64,000 nt of DNA from Streptomyces broussonetiae (lineage in GTDB: Bacteria; Actinomycetota; Actinomycetes; Streptomycetales; Streptomycetaceae): assembly GCF_009796285.1 (NCBI RefSeq), contig NZ_CP047020.1, positions 5,890,001 through 5,954,000 on the forward strand, read 5' to 3'. The stretch's first letter is position 1. Each line of letters starts with the position of its first letter. The translations under genes and the position numbers were made by a program. The notes under the pieces were generated by a model, which was given only the letters and a program-made list of their open reading frames with translations, was not told the DNA's origin and did not search any database. Below are positions 10,198 through 17,879 of the stretch, in pieces.

Positions 10198-11363
10198 GCG
10201 AGCACACGGCCCCGGCGCAGGGCCTCGACGCCGTGGAGGTCCCGGAACCCGGGGCCGTCACCCTCGTCGTACCGACCTTCAACGAGTCCGCGAACGTCCG
10301 GCGGCTGCTGCACCAGATCACCGAGTCGGTGCCGGCGCGGATGGCGTGCGAGGTCCTCTTCGTGGACGACTCCACCGACGACACCCCCGAGGTCGTCCGC
10401 GAGGCCGCGAAGGACTGCCCGTACCCGGTGGCCGTCCTGCACCGGGACGAACCCGTCGGCGGGCTCGGCGGTGCGGTCGTCGAGGGGCTCGAGGCGGCGG
10501 CCTCGGAGTGGATCGTCGTCATGGACGGCGACTGCCAGCATCCGCCGTCCCTGGTCCCGGAGTTGATCGAGGCCGGCGAGCGCACGAACGCCGCTCTCGT
10601 CGTCGCCTCCCGATATCTCGAGGGCGGCAGCCGGGCCGGGCTCGCCGGCGGCTACCGGGTGGCCGTCTCGCGTGGCGCGACCTTGCTGGCCAAGGCCCTC
10701 TTCCCGCGCCGGCTGCGCGGCATCAGCGACCCGATGAGCGGCTTCTTCGCCATCCGGCGCAGCGCGGTCACGGCCGAGGTGCTCAAGCCTCTCGGCTACA
10801 AGATCCTCCTCGAGCTGGCCGTGCGCAGCCGGCCCCGGCAGGTCGCCGAGGTGCCGTTCGTCTTCCGGGACCGGTTCGCGGGCGAGTCCAAGTCGACGGC
10901 GCGGGAGGGCCTGCGCTTCCTGCGCCATCTGGCCGGGCTGCGCACCGCCTCACCGGCGGCCCGCCTGGCCGGCTTCGGGCTGATCGGCGCGAGCGGCTTC
11001 GTGCCCAACCTGGTCGGACTGTGGGCGCTCACCGCACTCACCGTGCCCTACGTGCCCGCCGAGATCCTCGCCAACCAGCTCGGCGTCGCCTGGAACTTCC
11101 TGCTCATCGAGCAGCTGCTGTTCCGCGACCGGAGGGCGCACCGCCGCTGGTGGGACCGGCTCGGCCGGTTCGGCCTGCTCGCCAACGCCGACCTGGTGCT
11201 GCGCATCCCGCTGATCGCGCTGCTCGTGGACCGGTTCGGGATGGGCGTGCTGCCCGCGACCGCGCTCGCGCTGGTCATGACGTTCGTCGTGCGCTTCGCC
11301 GGGACCGAAGCGCTGGTCTACCTCCCCCGCCGCCGGGGGAGCCGAGCAAGGAGAGCCGCTTGA
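10194..11363 (+). CDS. Polyprenyl-phosphate glycosyltransferase fused to GtrA domain
   Basis: A 389-residue protein in two parts. The N-terminal 230 residues are a DPM1-like GT2 domain (VPTFNES, FVDDSTDD, the metal site MDGDCQHPP at about 105-113, DPMSGFF). The C-terminal 140 residues form a four-helix GtrA-like membrane domain (starting FGLIGASGF). GT2 enzymes of this type make polyprenyl-phosphate mannose or glucose on the inner face; GtrA domains are thought to help flip it. The start is GTG 10194, overlapping the upstream stop. Its own stop overlaps the TTG start of the oxidase gene (TTGA). It likely feeds the GT-C enzyme encoded just before. Confidence 0.85.
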   Translation: MSEHTAPAQGLDAVEVPEPGAVTLVVPTFNESANVRRLLHQITESVPARMACEVLFVDDSTDDTPEVVREAAKDCPYPVAVLHRDEPVGGLGGAVVEGLEAAASEWIVVMDGDCQHPPSLVPELIEAGERTNAALVVASRYLEGGSRAGLAGGYRVAVSRGATLLAKALFPRRLRGISDPMSGFFAIRRSAVTAEVLKPLGYKILLELAVRSRPRQVAEVPFVFRDRFAGESKSTAREGLRFLRHLAGLRTASPAARLAGFGLIGASGFVPNLVGLWALTALTVPYVPAEILANQLGVAWNFLLIEQLLFRDRRAHRRWWDRLGRFGLLANADLVLRIPLIALLVDRFGMGVLPATALALVMTFVVRFAGTEALVYLPRRRGSRARRAA

Positions 11364-13759
11364 GCAAGTACCGCAGACGGACCGCGCTGGCCGGGGTGGG
11401 CGCCCTGACCGCCGGGCTGCTCCTCGCCGCGCCGCAGAGCGCCGAGGCCGCCAACCTGATCAAGAACCCCGGCTTCGAGACCGCCGGTACGGACGGCATG
11501 CCGTACTGCTGGGAGAAGTCGGGCTGGGGCGACAACGACTTCAGCTTCGAGACGACCTCGGACGCGCACTCCGGGTCGAAGGCCATGAAGGTCACGCTGA
11601 CCCGCCGGGTCGACGGCGACCGCAAGGCGATGCTCACCGAGTCCACCGACTGCGCACCGGCCGTGACCGTCGGCAAGCAGTACGACCTCGGGGTCTGGTA
11701 CAAGACCACCACCCCGGACGCCAACGTCACGCTGTTCCGGCACGACACGAGTGCCGGCTGGCAGTACTGGACCGACGTCAAGACCCTCGACATGGCCTCG
11801 GCCTGGACGCAGGCCACCGTCCGCACGCCCGAGATCCCGCCCGGCACCGACCGCATCACCTGGGGTGTCTCGGTCTACGGCACCGGCTCGGCGACCACTG
11901 ACGACTACACCATGGACCAGGTCCCGGACGCGATCCCGCCCGCCCAGTGCACTGGTACGAACGACCAGTGCACGAACGGCAGTTGGTCCGTCCTGCCGAC
12001 GCAGAACCCGGTCCGTTCCATGCACTCCGTCGTCCTGAACGACGGCAAGGTGCTGCTGATCGCCGGCTCCGGCAACAGCCAGGACGCCTTCAACGCGGGC
12101 ACGTTCACGAGCGCGGTGTACAACCCCGCCGACGGCACCTACAAGGTCATCCCCACCCCGAAGGACATGTTCTGCGCCGGGCACGTCCAGCTGCAGGACG
12201 GCCGGGTGCTCGTGCTGAGCGGCAACAAGGCCTACCCGGACCCGAACGGCACTCACGGCTACGAGGGGTTCAGGGACTCGTACGTCTTCGACCCCAAGAC
12301 CGAGACCTACACCAGGACCAACGACCTCAACGACGGCCACTGGTACCCCTCGGCGACCGAGCTGGGCAACGGTGACGTCATCACCTTCGGCGGGCTGCGC
12401 GAGGACTCCACCGGGTCGGTGACCGCGGAGCGGTTCTCGGCCGCGCAGAACCAGTGGCTGCCGACCTCGCAGGTCAACCAGACCTGGTCGTACTGGGGCC
12501 TGTACCCGGCGATGGTCCTGATGCAGGACGGCCGCCTCTTCTACACGGGCAGCCATGTCTTCGGCAACAACATCCCCGGCACCGGCTCGGCGGTCTACGA
12601 CTACAACGCGAACACGATCACGCAGATCCCGGGCCTGCAGGACAAGGACGTGCGCGACCAGTCGGCGAGCGTGCTGCTGCCGCCGGCGCAGGACCAGAAG
12701 GTGCTCACGATCGGCGGCGGCAACATCGACTCCAACCCCGACGCGGGCCGCCTCACCGACGTGATCGATCTGAAGCAGCCCAACCCGGCGTACGTCGCCG
12801 GTCCGCCGCTGCCGCAGGGCACGGTCGACCTCGGCAACGGGCCGGTGCCCGAGACCGGCAACCAGGGCAAGATGTACGTCTCCGCCGTGCTGCTGCCCGA
12901 CGGCAAGGTGCTGGAGACGGGCGGCGCCCTGCACAACCGGGCCAACCCGGTCTACGAGTCCTCGCTCTACGACCCCGGCACCAACACCTTCGACCAGGTC
13001 ACCGCCGACCCGCAGGCCCGTGGCTACCACTCCTCGGCGTTCCTGCTGCCCGACGGCCGGGTGATGGCCACCGGCGACAACCCGGGCAACGGCAGCTGGA
13101 ACCACAACGTGTCGATCTACACCCCGCCCTACCTCTTCAAGGGCCCGCGCCCGACGATCACCTCGGTGATCAGCCAGGAGTGGAAGTACGGCGACACCCA
13201 GCGGATCACCGTCGACCGTCCGATCGCCAAGGCGGAGCTGATCCGCCCCGCCGCGGTCACCCATTCCTCCGACCCGAACCAGCGCTTCGTGGATCTCCCG
13301 CTCTCGGTGGACGGCAACAACGTCGACCTGAACGTGACGAACAACCCCAACCTGGCCCCGCCCGGCTGGTACATGCTCTTCGCGGTCGATGCCAACGGGG
13401 TGCCTTCGGTGGCACAGTGGGTGCACCTGACGGGCCCGACGGCCCTGAACGCCGCTTCCCCGCACGTCCACTCCTTCGCCGACTCGCTGTCCGGCAAGGT
13501 CTCGGGGCCCGGCAGGAAGCGGACGGCGCAGCAGGTCAGCCCCACCCTCTCCGGCTGCGACCGGCACTACGGCTCGATCAACGTGTGCGTGCCGACGGTC
13601 TTCCCCTCGCAGGTCAAGAAGACGACAGCGGCCCGCTGCGCCTGGCTGCAGCAGAACGACTACGGCCGGCTGAAGGTCAACGGCGGGGACGACCCCCTGG
13701 GCCTCGACCCGAACCGGGACGGGGTGGCGTGCGGGAAGGGGGACGTCACGCGCCGCTGA
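11360..13759 (+). CDS. Secreted copper-radical oxidase (galactose oxidase/GlxA-like)
   Basis: A 799-residue secreted protein starting at TTG 11360. The start is fixed by AAGGAGAG about 5 nt upstream and by the 4-nt overlap with the previous gene. An arginine-rich signal peptide (ends near PQSAEA) precedes a carbohydrate-binding-like domain (about 30-195), a Kelch propeller, a DUF1929 domain and a C-terminal Excalibur-type motif (DPNRDGVACGK). All expected copper-radical residues are present: Cys272 (MFCAGH) and Tyr329 (HWYPS) for the crosslink, the pair Tyr556-His557 (GYHSS) and His635 (THSSD). Such enzymes oxidise primary alcohols of sugars or small aldehydes, releasing peroxide. It resembles GlxA, which works with CslA on hyphal-tip glycans, but sits in a different gene context. 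Confidence 0.87.
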   Translation: MSKYRRRTALAGVGALTAGLLLAAPQSAEAANLIKNPGFETAGTDGMPYCWEKSGWGDNDFSFETTSDAHSGSKAMKVTLTRRVDGDRKAMLTESTDCAPAVTVGKQYDLGVWYKTTTPDANVTLFRHDTSAGWQYWTDVKTLDMASAWTQATVRTPEIPPGTDRITWGVSVYGTGSATTDDYTMDQVPDAIPPAQCTGTNDQCTNGSWSVLPTQNPVRSMHSVVLNDGKVLLIAGSGNSQDAFNAGTFTSAVYNPADGTYKVIPTPKDMFCAGHVQLQDGRVLVLSGNKAYPDPNGTHGYEGFRDSYVFDPKTETYTRTNDLNDGHWYPSATELGNGDVITFGGLREDSTGSVTAERFSAAQNQWLPTSQVNQTWSYWGLYPAMVLMQDGRLFYTGSHVFGNNIPGTGSAVYDYNANTITQIPGLQDKDVRDQSASVLLPPAQDQKVLTIGGGNIDSNPDAGRLTDVIDLKQPNPAYVAGPPLPQGTVDLGNGPVPETGNQGKMYVSAVLLPDGKVLETGGALHNRANPVYESSLYDPGTNTFDQVTADPQARGYHSSAFLLPDGRVMATGDNPGNGSWNHNVSIYTPPYLFKGPRPTITSVISQEWKYGDTQRITVDRPIAKAELIRPAAVTHSSDPNQRFVDLPLSVDGNNVDLNVTNNPNLAPPGWYMLFAVDANGVPSVAQWVHLTGPTALNAASPHVHSFADSLSGKVSGPGRKRTAQQVSPTLSGCDRHYGSINVCVPTVFPSQVKKTTAARCAWLQQNDYGRLKVNGGDDPLGLDPNRDGVACGKGDVTRR

Positions 13760-13766
13760 GGACCAT

Positions 13767-13811
13767 CGCGCCCGGGGGGAGCCGGTTCCGTGCTCAGGCC
13801 CCCCGGGCGCG
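13767..13811. terminator. Bidirectional hairpin between convergent genes
   Basis: CGCGCCCGGGGGG (13767-13779) pairs perfectly with CCCCCCGGGCGCG (13799-13811) across a 19-nt loop. It lies at the junction of the oxidase gene and the convergent Mut7-C gene, overlapping the last codons of the latter. There is no T-run, as usual for streptomycete terminators. Confidence 0.6.
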
Positions 13812-14525
13812 CATGCCCAACGCCCGCTCCACGATGGCCTCCAGCTGGTCGTGGTGTGCGCCCTTCCAGTACGCGCGGCCGCAGGACGTGCACTGGGCGA
13901 AGACGTCGTAGGAGCGCCTGGTGCCGGACTCGAGCCGGTCGGACAGTTCTTCCTTCGTGGCCTGTCTCAGCAGGCCGTTGCAGGCAGTGCAGCGGGTCCA
14001 GGGGCGTAGCTCGGGGGCGAAGCGTTCGAGGACGTCGTGGAGTTGGTCGTCGGGGCGGGTGCTGTAGACGAAGGCGCCGGCCCACAGTTCGCGGCGGCGC
14101 AGCAGGCCCCGGTCGCGGCTGAGCATCACACGTTTCTCGGCCGCCGAACGGGCCGCGAGGGCCGGGTCGCCGATGTCGCTCGACTCGTACGCCGTGTCCA
14201 CGCCGAGCAGGCGCATCCGGCGGGCCAGGGTGCCGAGGTGGACATCGAGGAGGAAGCGGAGCGGGGCGCCGGGGACGGGCTGGGGACGCTCGACGGGGCG
14301 TACGCTCACCGTCTCGCCCGGCTGCGGGATGTGCGACACCGGCACCTCGCGGCCGTCCGCGAGCAGCGCGCCGACCTCGGTCAGCGGGACGCCGAGGGAC
14401 TCGATGACATGACCGAGGGTCGAGACGCCGTCCGTGGCCAGGGGGGTGGCGCCGCGGCGCCGGGGCGGGGGCACGAACAGATGGAGCGCGGGGGCGACTT
14501 CGACGTGGATCTCGACTCCGTTCAC
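13794..14525 (-). CDS. Mut7-C RNase-fold protein with ubiquitin-like N-terminus
   Basis: A 243-residue protein. Residues 1-80 form a beta-grasp, ThiS/MoaD-like domain (Mut7-C ubiquitin). Residues 88-240 are the Mut7-C RNase domain of the PIN-like fold, with acidic residues in RFLLDVHLGTLARRMRLLG and LSRDRGLL. A zinc ribbon follows, made of two CxxC pairs (RCTACN and QCTSCGRAYWKG). The family is predicted to be a ribonuclease; no target is known. The start is ATG 14525. It stands alone, convergent with the oxidase gene. Confidence 0.88.
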   Translation of the reverse strand: MNGVEIHVEVAPALHLFVPPPRRRGATPLATDGVSTLGHVIESLGVPLTEVGALLADGREVPVSHIPQPGETVSVRPVERPQPVPGAPLRFLLDVHLGTLARRMRLLGVDTAYESSDIGDPALAARSAAEKRVMLSRDRGLLRRRELWAGAFVYSTRPDDQLHDVLERFAPELRPWTRCTACNGLLRQATKEELSDRLESGTRRSYDVFAQCTSCGRAYWKGAHHDQLEAIVERALGMRARGA

Positions 14526-14558
14526 CTAGTCAGCATCGCACGCCGGGCTGCCCCCGCC

Positions 14559-15200
14559 TCAGTGGTTATCGTGGGGCAGGCCGTGCTCCAGGACGTCCAG
14601 GGCCCGGTCCATGAGGTCGCGCAGCTCGCCCTCGAAGTCGTTCTCCGCCCAGTACATGGAGACCTCCATCAGGCTGCCGATGAGGGACATCGCGTAGACC
14701 CGGATCTCGAGGCTGTCGGCGGCCAGGCCGGACCGCTCGGCGAGGGCCTCGCGGAGCAGCCGGCCGGTCTCCGACATGCTCTCGAACATCCGGGAGCGGA
14801 CGGCCGGGACCTGCGCCCCGAGGTGGGTGCGCAGGCGCAGCACCTCGGGGTCCTCGCTCAGGTTCGCGTCGATGGCCTTGTGCAGCACGTGCCGCAGCGA
14901 GTCCATCCACGACTCGTCGGCGGGCCGGGCGCGCAACTCCTCGGCGATCAGCGGGTCGTACTCGTCCGTGAGGACGATGTCCTCCTTGGTCGGGAAGTAG
15001 CGGAAGACGGTCGACGGCGACACCTCGGCCCGCTCGGCGATCTGCTCGACCGTCGTGGCGTCGTACCCCTGTTCCCTGATCAGCGCGTAGGTCGCGGCGC
15101 GGATCGCCTCGCGGGTCTTGATCTTCTTGCGTTCGCGCAGGCCGAGGCGGGGGAGGTCGGTGGGGGAGAGGGGGGAACGTGCGGCCGTCATACGGTTCAT
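14559..15200 (-). CDS. TetR-family regulator of the adjacent efflux pump
   Basis: A 213-residue regulator with an N-terminal TetR helix-turn-helix (TREAIRAATYALIREQGYDA, then VEQIAERAEVSPSTVFRYF at about 51-69) and an all-helical ligand-binding C-terminus. The start at ATG 15200 overlaps the stop of the upstream MFS gene as ATGA, so it is translated from the pump mRNA. It probably represses the pump promoter in response to a transported compound. A second ATG at 15191 is possible. Confidence 0.88.
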   Translation of the reverse strand: MNRMTAARSPLSPTDLPRLGLRERKKIKTREAIRAATYALIREQGYDATTVEQIAERAEVSPSTVFRYFPTKEDIVLTDEYDPLIAEELRARPADESWMDSLRHVLHKAIDANLSEDPEVLRLRTHLGAQVPAVRSRMFESMSETGRLLREALAERSGLAADSLEIRVYAMSLIGSLMEVSMYWAENDFEGELRDLMDRALDVLEHGLPHDNH

Positions 15201-16741
15201 TGTCGGGCATCCCCCGCCGGGACGACCATGTCGGCGCCGCCTTCCGTCTCCCGCGCGGGCGCCGTCCGCGGCAGCAGGGCCGCGGTCAGCAGCGCGGCGG
15301 CCAGCGCGGCGACGCCGCACACCAGCAGGACCACGCCCATGCCGTGGACGTAGGCGTCGTCGGCGGAGGCGGCGAGGTGGGACGAGCCGGTCCTCTGGGC
15401 GATCAGGTGCGCGGCGACCACCGAGTTGCCGGCGGTGTGCGCGACGGGCCCGGGCAGCCCCGTGACGTCGAGCCGGTCGCGGAAGATGCCGGCCAGCAGG
15501 CTGCCGAGCAGGGCGATGCCGATCGCGGCGCCGACCTGGCGCAGCGTCATGAGCAGCCCGGAACCGCTGCCGGCCCGGTCGCGGGGCAGGGTGCCGAGGG
15601 CGCCGTCCATCGCGGGCACGATGGAGAAACCGAAGCCGACGCCGGTGATCGAGAGCCACAGCGCGGTGAAGCCGTAGCCGGAGTCGACCGTCGTACGGCT
15701 GCCGAGCAGTGCGGCGAAGGCCAGCACCACCAGACCGGCGCTCACCACGGCACGCGGCCCGAACCGGGCGACGACCGGCTGGGCGCCCCGGGCGGCGACC
15801 ATCAGACCGCCCATCATCGGCAGCAGCCTGAGACCGGTGCCGAAGGCGTCGTGGCCGAGGACGGCCTGGATGTACGGGGGCAGCACGAACATCAGGCCGG
15901 ACAGGACGAACATCGCGAGAGTCGCGGCGGAGGTGTTGAACAGAAAGCCGCGGTGGGCCAGTAGCGTCATGTCGAGCATGGGACGGGTGGCCCGCCGCTC
16001 GCGCAGCACCAGCGCGGTCAGCAGCACCGCGGCGGCGGCGAACATCGCCAGGATCAGGGCGTCGCTCCAACCGCGGCTGGGCGCCTCGATGATCGCGTAG
16101 ATGAGGGCGCCGAGGCCGGTCGCGGTGAGCACGGTGGACAGCGGGTCGACCCGGGGGGAGGCGGGGTCGCTGGTCTCGGGGAGCAGGAAGACGCAGGCGG
16201 CGATGCCGATCGCGGCCATCGGGACGTTGATCAGGAAGACCGAGCCCCACCAGTAGTGGTTCAGCAGCCAGCCGCCGATGATCGGGCCGAGCGGCAGGCC
16301 GAGCGCGGAGGCGGCGGAGATGATGCCTACGGCCTTGGTGCGCTCGTCGGGACCGAAGAGCGAGGGCAGCACGGACAGGGCGAGCGGGGTGACGAGCGCG
16401 CCGCCGATGCCCATGAACGCCCGGGCCGCGATGACCCAGTTGACGTCCGAGGCGAGCGCGCCCATCAGCGAGCCGACGAGGAAGAGGGCGAGCCCGGTGA
16501 TCAGCATCCTGCGCCGCCCGAAGCGGTCGCCGAGCAGGCCGGCGGGGAGCATCAGGGCGGCGAAGACGACGACGTAGGCGTCCGCCATCCACTGCTGCTG
16601 GCCGGTGGTGGCGCCCAGTTCGCCGGCCATCGTCGGCAGCGCCACATTGAGGATCGTCATGTCGAAGCCGAGCGTGAGCATGCTCGCGACCAGGGCCCCC
16701 AGGGCCCACCAGCGCCGAGGGTTCGCAGTGACATCAACCAT
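15197..16741 (-). CDS. MFS drug efflux transporter, DHA2 (14-helix) family
   Basis: A 514-residue major facilitator of the EmrB/QacA type. It shows the motif-A region GDRFGRRRMLITG (loop 2-3), the motif-C-like GLPLGPIIGGWLL in helix 5 and about 14 hydrophobic segments. The end is a short charged cytoplasmic tail. DHA2 pumps export hydrophobic or cationic compounds by proton antiport. The start ATG 16741 lies 6 nt from a good -10 box, so the message is probably leaderless. It is the first gene of a two-gene operon with the TetR regulator. The substrate is unknown. Confidence 0.9.
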   Translation of the reverse strand: MVDVTANPRRWWALGALVASMLTLGFDMTILNVALPTMAGELGATTGQQQWMADAYVVVFAALMLPAGLLGDRFGRRRMLITGLALFLVGSLMGALASDVNWVIAARAFMGIGGALVTPLALSVLPSLFGPDERTKAVGIISAASALGLPLGPIIGGWLLNHYWWGSVFLINVPMAAIGIAACVFLLPETSDPASPRVDPLSTVLTATGLGALIYAIIEAPSRGWSDALILAMFAAAAVLLTALVLRERRATRPMLDMTLLAHRGFLFNTSAATLAMFVLSGLMFVLPPYIQAVLGHDAFGTGLRLLPMMGGLMVAARGAQPVVARFGPRAVVSAGLVVLAFAALLGSRTTVDSGYGFTALWLSITGVGFGFSIVPAMDGALGTLPRDRAGSGSGLLMTLRQVGAAIGIALLGSLLAGIFRDRLDVTGLPGPVAHTAGNSVVAAHLIAQRTGSSHLAASADDAYVHGMGVVLLVCGVAALAAALLTAALLPRTAPARETEGGADMVVPAGDARQ

Positions 16742-16747
16742 GAAATG

Positions 16748-16778
16748 AAAGTAGCTCTCAAAATACCGATGCTGTCAA
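16748..16778 (-). promoter_or_regulatory. Promoter of the MFS-TetR operon, probably leaderless
   Basis: Read on the minus strand, TTGACA (16773-16778), a 19-bp spacer and TACTTT (16748-16753) precede ATG 16741 by only 6 nt. Transcription from this -10 would begin at or next to the A of the start codon. No Shine-Dalgarno sequence lies upstream of the ATG, which agrees with a leaderless message. The spacer is two base pairs longer than the optimum. Confidence 0.5.
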
Positions 16779-16805
16779 TCGAATTCGACTGCCGAGGGAA
16801 CGGAA

Positions 16806-16835
16806 ACGGCCACGGCTCGGATGAGCCGTGGCCGT
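16806..16835 (-). terminator. Hairpin terminator after the PAQR gene
   Basis: ACGGCCACGGCTC (16806-16818) and GAGCCGTGGCCGT (16823-16835) form a perfect 13-bp stem with a 4-nt loop. It lies 23 bp downstream of the stop of the minus-strand PAQR gene and insulates it from the MFS promoter. No T-run follows. Confidence 0.65.
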
Positions 16836-16858
16836 GGGAGCGGCGGGAGCGGTGTGTG

Positions 16859-17572
16859 CTATCCGTGCGTGTACGCCACCAGTGAGATGCCGACGTAGTG
16901 CACGACGAACGCGGCGAGCGTGAAGGAGTGGAAGACCTCGTGGAAGCCGAACCAGCGCGGTGAGGGGTTCGGCCGCTTGATGCCGTAGATCACGCCGCCG
17001 GCGCTGTAGAGCAGGCCGCCGACGATCACCAGGACCAGGACGGCGATGCCGCCGGTGTGCAGGAAGTCGGGCAGGAAGAAGACGGCCGCCCAGCCCATCG
17101 CGATGTAGCAGGGCGTGTAGAGCCAGCGCGGGGCGCCGACCCAGAAGACCCGGAAGACGATGCCGGCCGAGGCGGCGGCCCAGATCCCCCACAGCAGCCA
17201 CTCGCCCTTCGCGCCCGGCAGGAGCAGCAGGGTCAGCGGGGTGTAGGTGCCCGCGATGATGAGGAAGATGTTGGCGTGGTCGAGGCGGCGCAGGACGCCG
17301 TCCATCCGCGGGCTCCAGTTGCCCCGGTGGTACAGGGCGCTGACCCCGAAGAGCAGGCAAGCTGTCAGGGCGTAGATGCCGCAGGCGATACGGCCTCTGC
17401 TCGAGTCGGCGAGAGCGGTGAGCACGAGGCCCGCGACGAGGGCGGCCGGGAACATGCCGAGGTGCAGCCAGCCGCGGAGTCGGGGCTTGGCCGGAAGCAG
17501 CACGGAGGGCGCGACGGGACCGCGGTCGGCGACCGGCGAGTCCATGGGCGCGTCGGAGGCGGACGCAGTCAT
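16859..17572 (-). CDS. PAQR / hemolysin III family membrane protein
   Basis: A 237-residue protein with seven hydrophobic segments and the family's conserved polar residues: the Ser/His pair of SALYH near helix 2, Asp/His in RRLDHANIF, and His residues in FHEVFHSF near the C-terminus. PAQR proteins are membrane hydrolases or receptors with a proposed zinc site; the bacterial role is unclear despite the hemolysin name. I chose ATG 17572 over the longer 17632 start because a promoter occupies 17583-17611, inside the longer frame. It is monocistronic, closed by a hairpin. Confidence 0.88.
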   Translation of the reverse strand: MTASASDAPMDSPVADRGPVAPSVLLPAKPRLRGWLHLGMFPAALVAGLVLTALADSSRGRIACGIYALTACLLFGVSALYHRGNWSPRMDGVLRRLDHANIFLIIAGTYTPLTLLLLPGAKGEWLLWGIWAAASAGIVFRVFWVGAPRWLYTPCYIAMGWAAVFFLPDFLHTGGIAVLVLVIVGGLLYSAGGVIYGIKRPNPSPRWFGFHEVFHSFTLAAFVVHYVGISLVAYTHG

Positions 17573-17582
17573 GCGCGAATGG

Positions 17583-17611
17583 TACCTACGGCACCGTAAG
17601 TCGCTAGTCAA
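17583..17611 (-). promoter_or_regulatory. Promoter of the PAQR gene with inverted repeat in the spacer
   Basis: On the minus strand TTGACT (17606-17611) and TAGGTA (17583-17588) are separated by 17 bp and end 10 nt before ATG 17572. The leader would be only a few nucleotides. An inverted repeat TACGG-CA-CCGTA (17587-17598) fills part of the spacer and overlaps the -10 edge, the position of a repressor operator. No regulator is known. Confidence 0.55.
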
Positions 17612-17836
17612 TGCCTCTTGGTGAGCGTGCAAATCGGGGCGAACGCAAAAGAACCTTCAGCTGAATCCAACATGGACGCAAAGAATCATGGAAATCGTGG
17701 CATGGGTCACTCCGCTCACCTGTGACTCCCCCTGGACAGATGCGCATCGGCGACGGATGATCAAATGAGTGCGGTCGGCACCGGATGAGCGGCTACGAAG
17801 CATCCGGGTCGCAGCCCCCACGGGGCCCCAAGGAAA

Positions 17837-17867
17837 AAAATCCCTCACCAGGGGGAAAATCCCTCAC
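17837..17867 (+). repeat. Direct repeat in the PEP carboxykinase leader
   Basis: The 12-mer AAAATCCCTCAC occurs at 17837-17848 and again at 17856-17867, a 19-bp period, just ahead of the AGGAG ribosome-binding site of the PEP carboxykinase gene. The remaining 200 bp back to the PAQR promoter shows no gene and no clear -35/-10 pair. The repeat may be a regulator site or an mRNA element. Confidence 0.5.
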
Positions 17868-17879
17868 TTAGGAGCAATC

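Noticed and set aside
11318..13567. A 749-codon minus-strand frame opposite the copper-radical oxidase
   Set aside because: Composition is that of an antisense shadow (Val/Arg/Gly/His-rich). The plus-strand frame has all catalytic residues, a signal peptide and a ribosome-binding site.
17573..17632. N-terminal 20-residue extension of the PAQR protein
   Set aside because: The segment coincides with a TTGACT-17-TAGGTA promoter and lacks family similarity.
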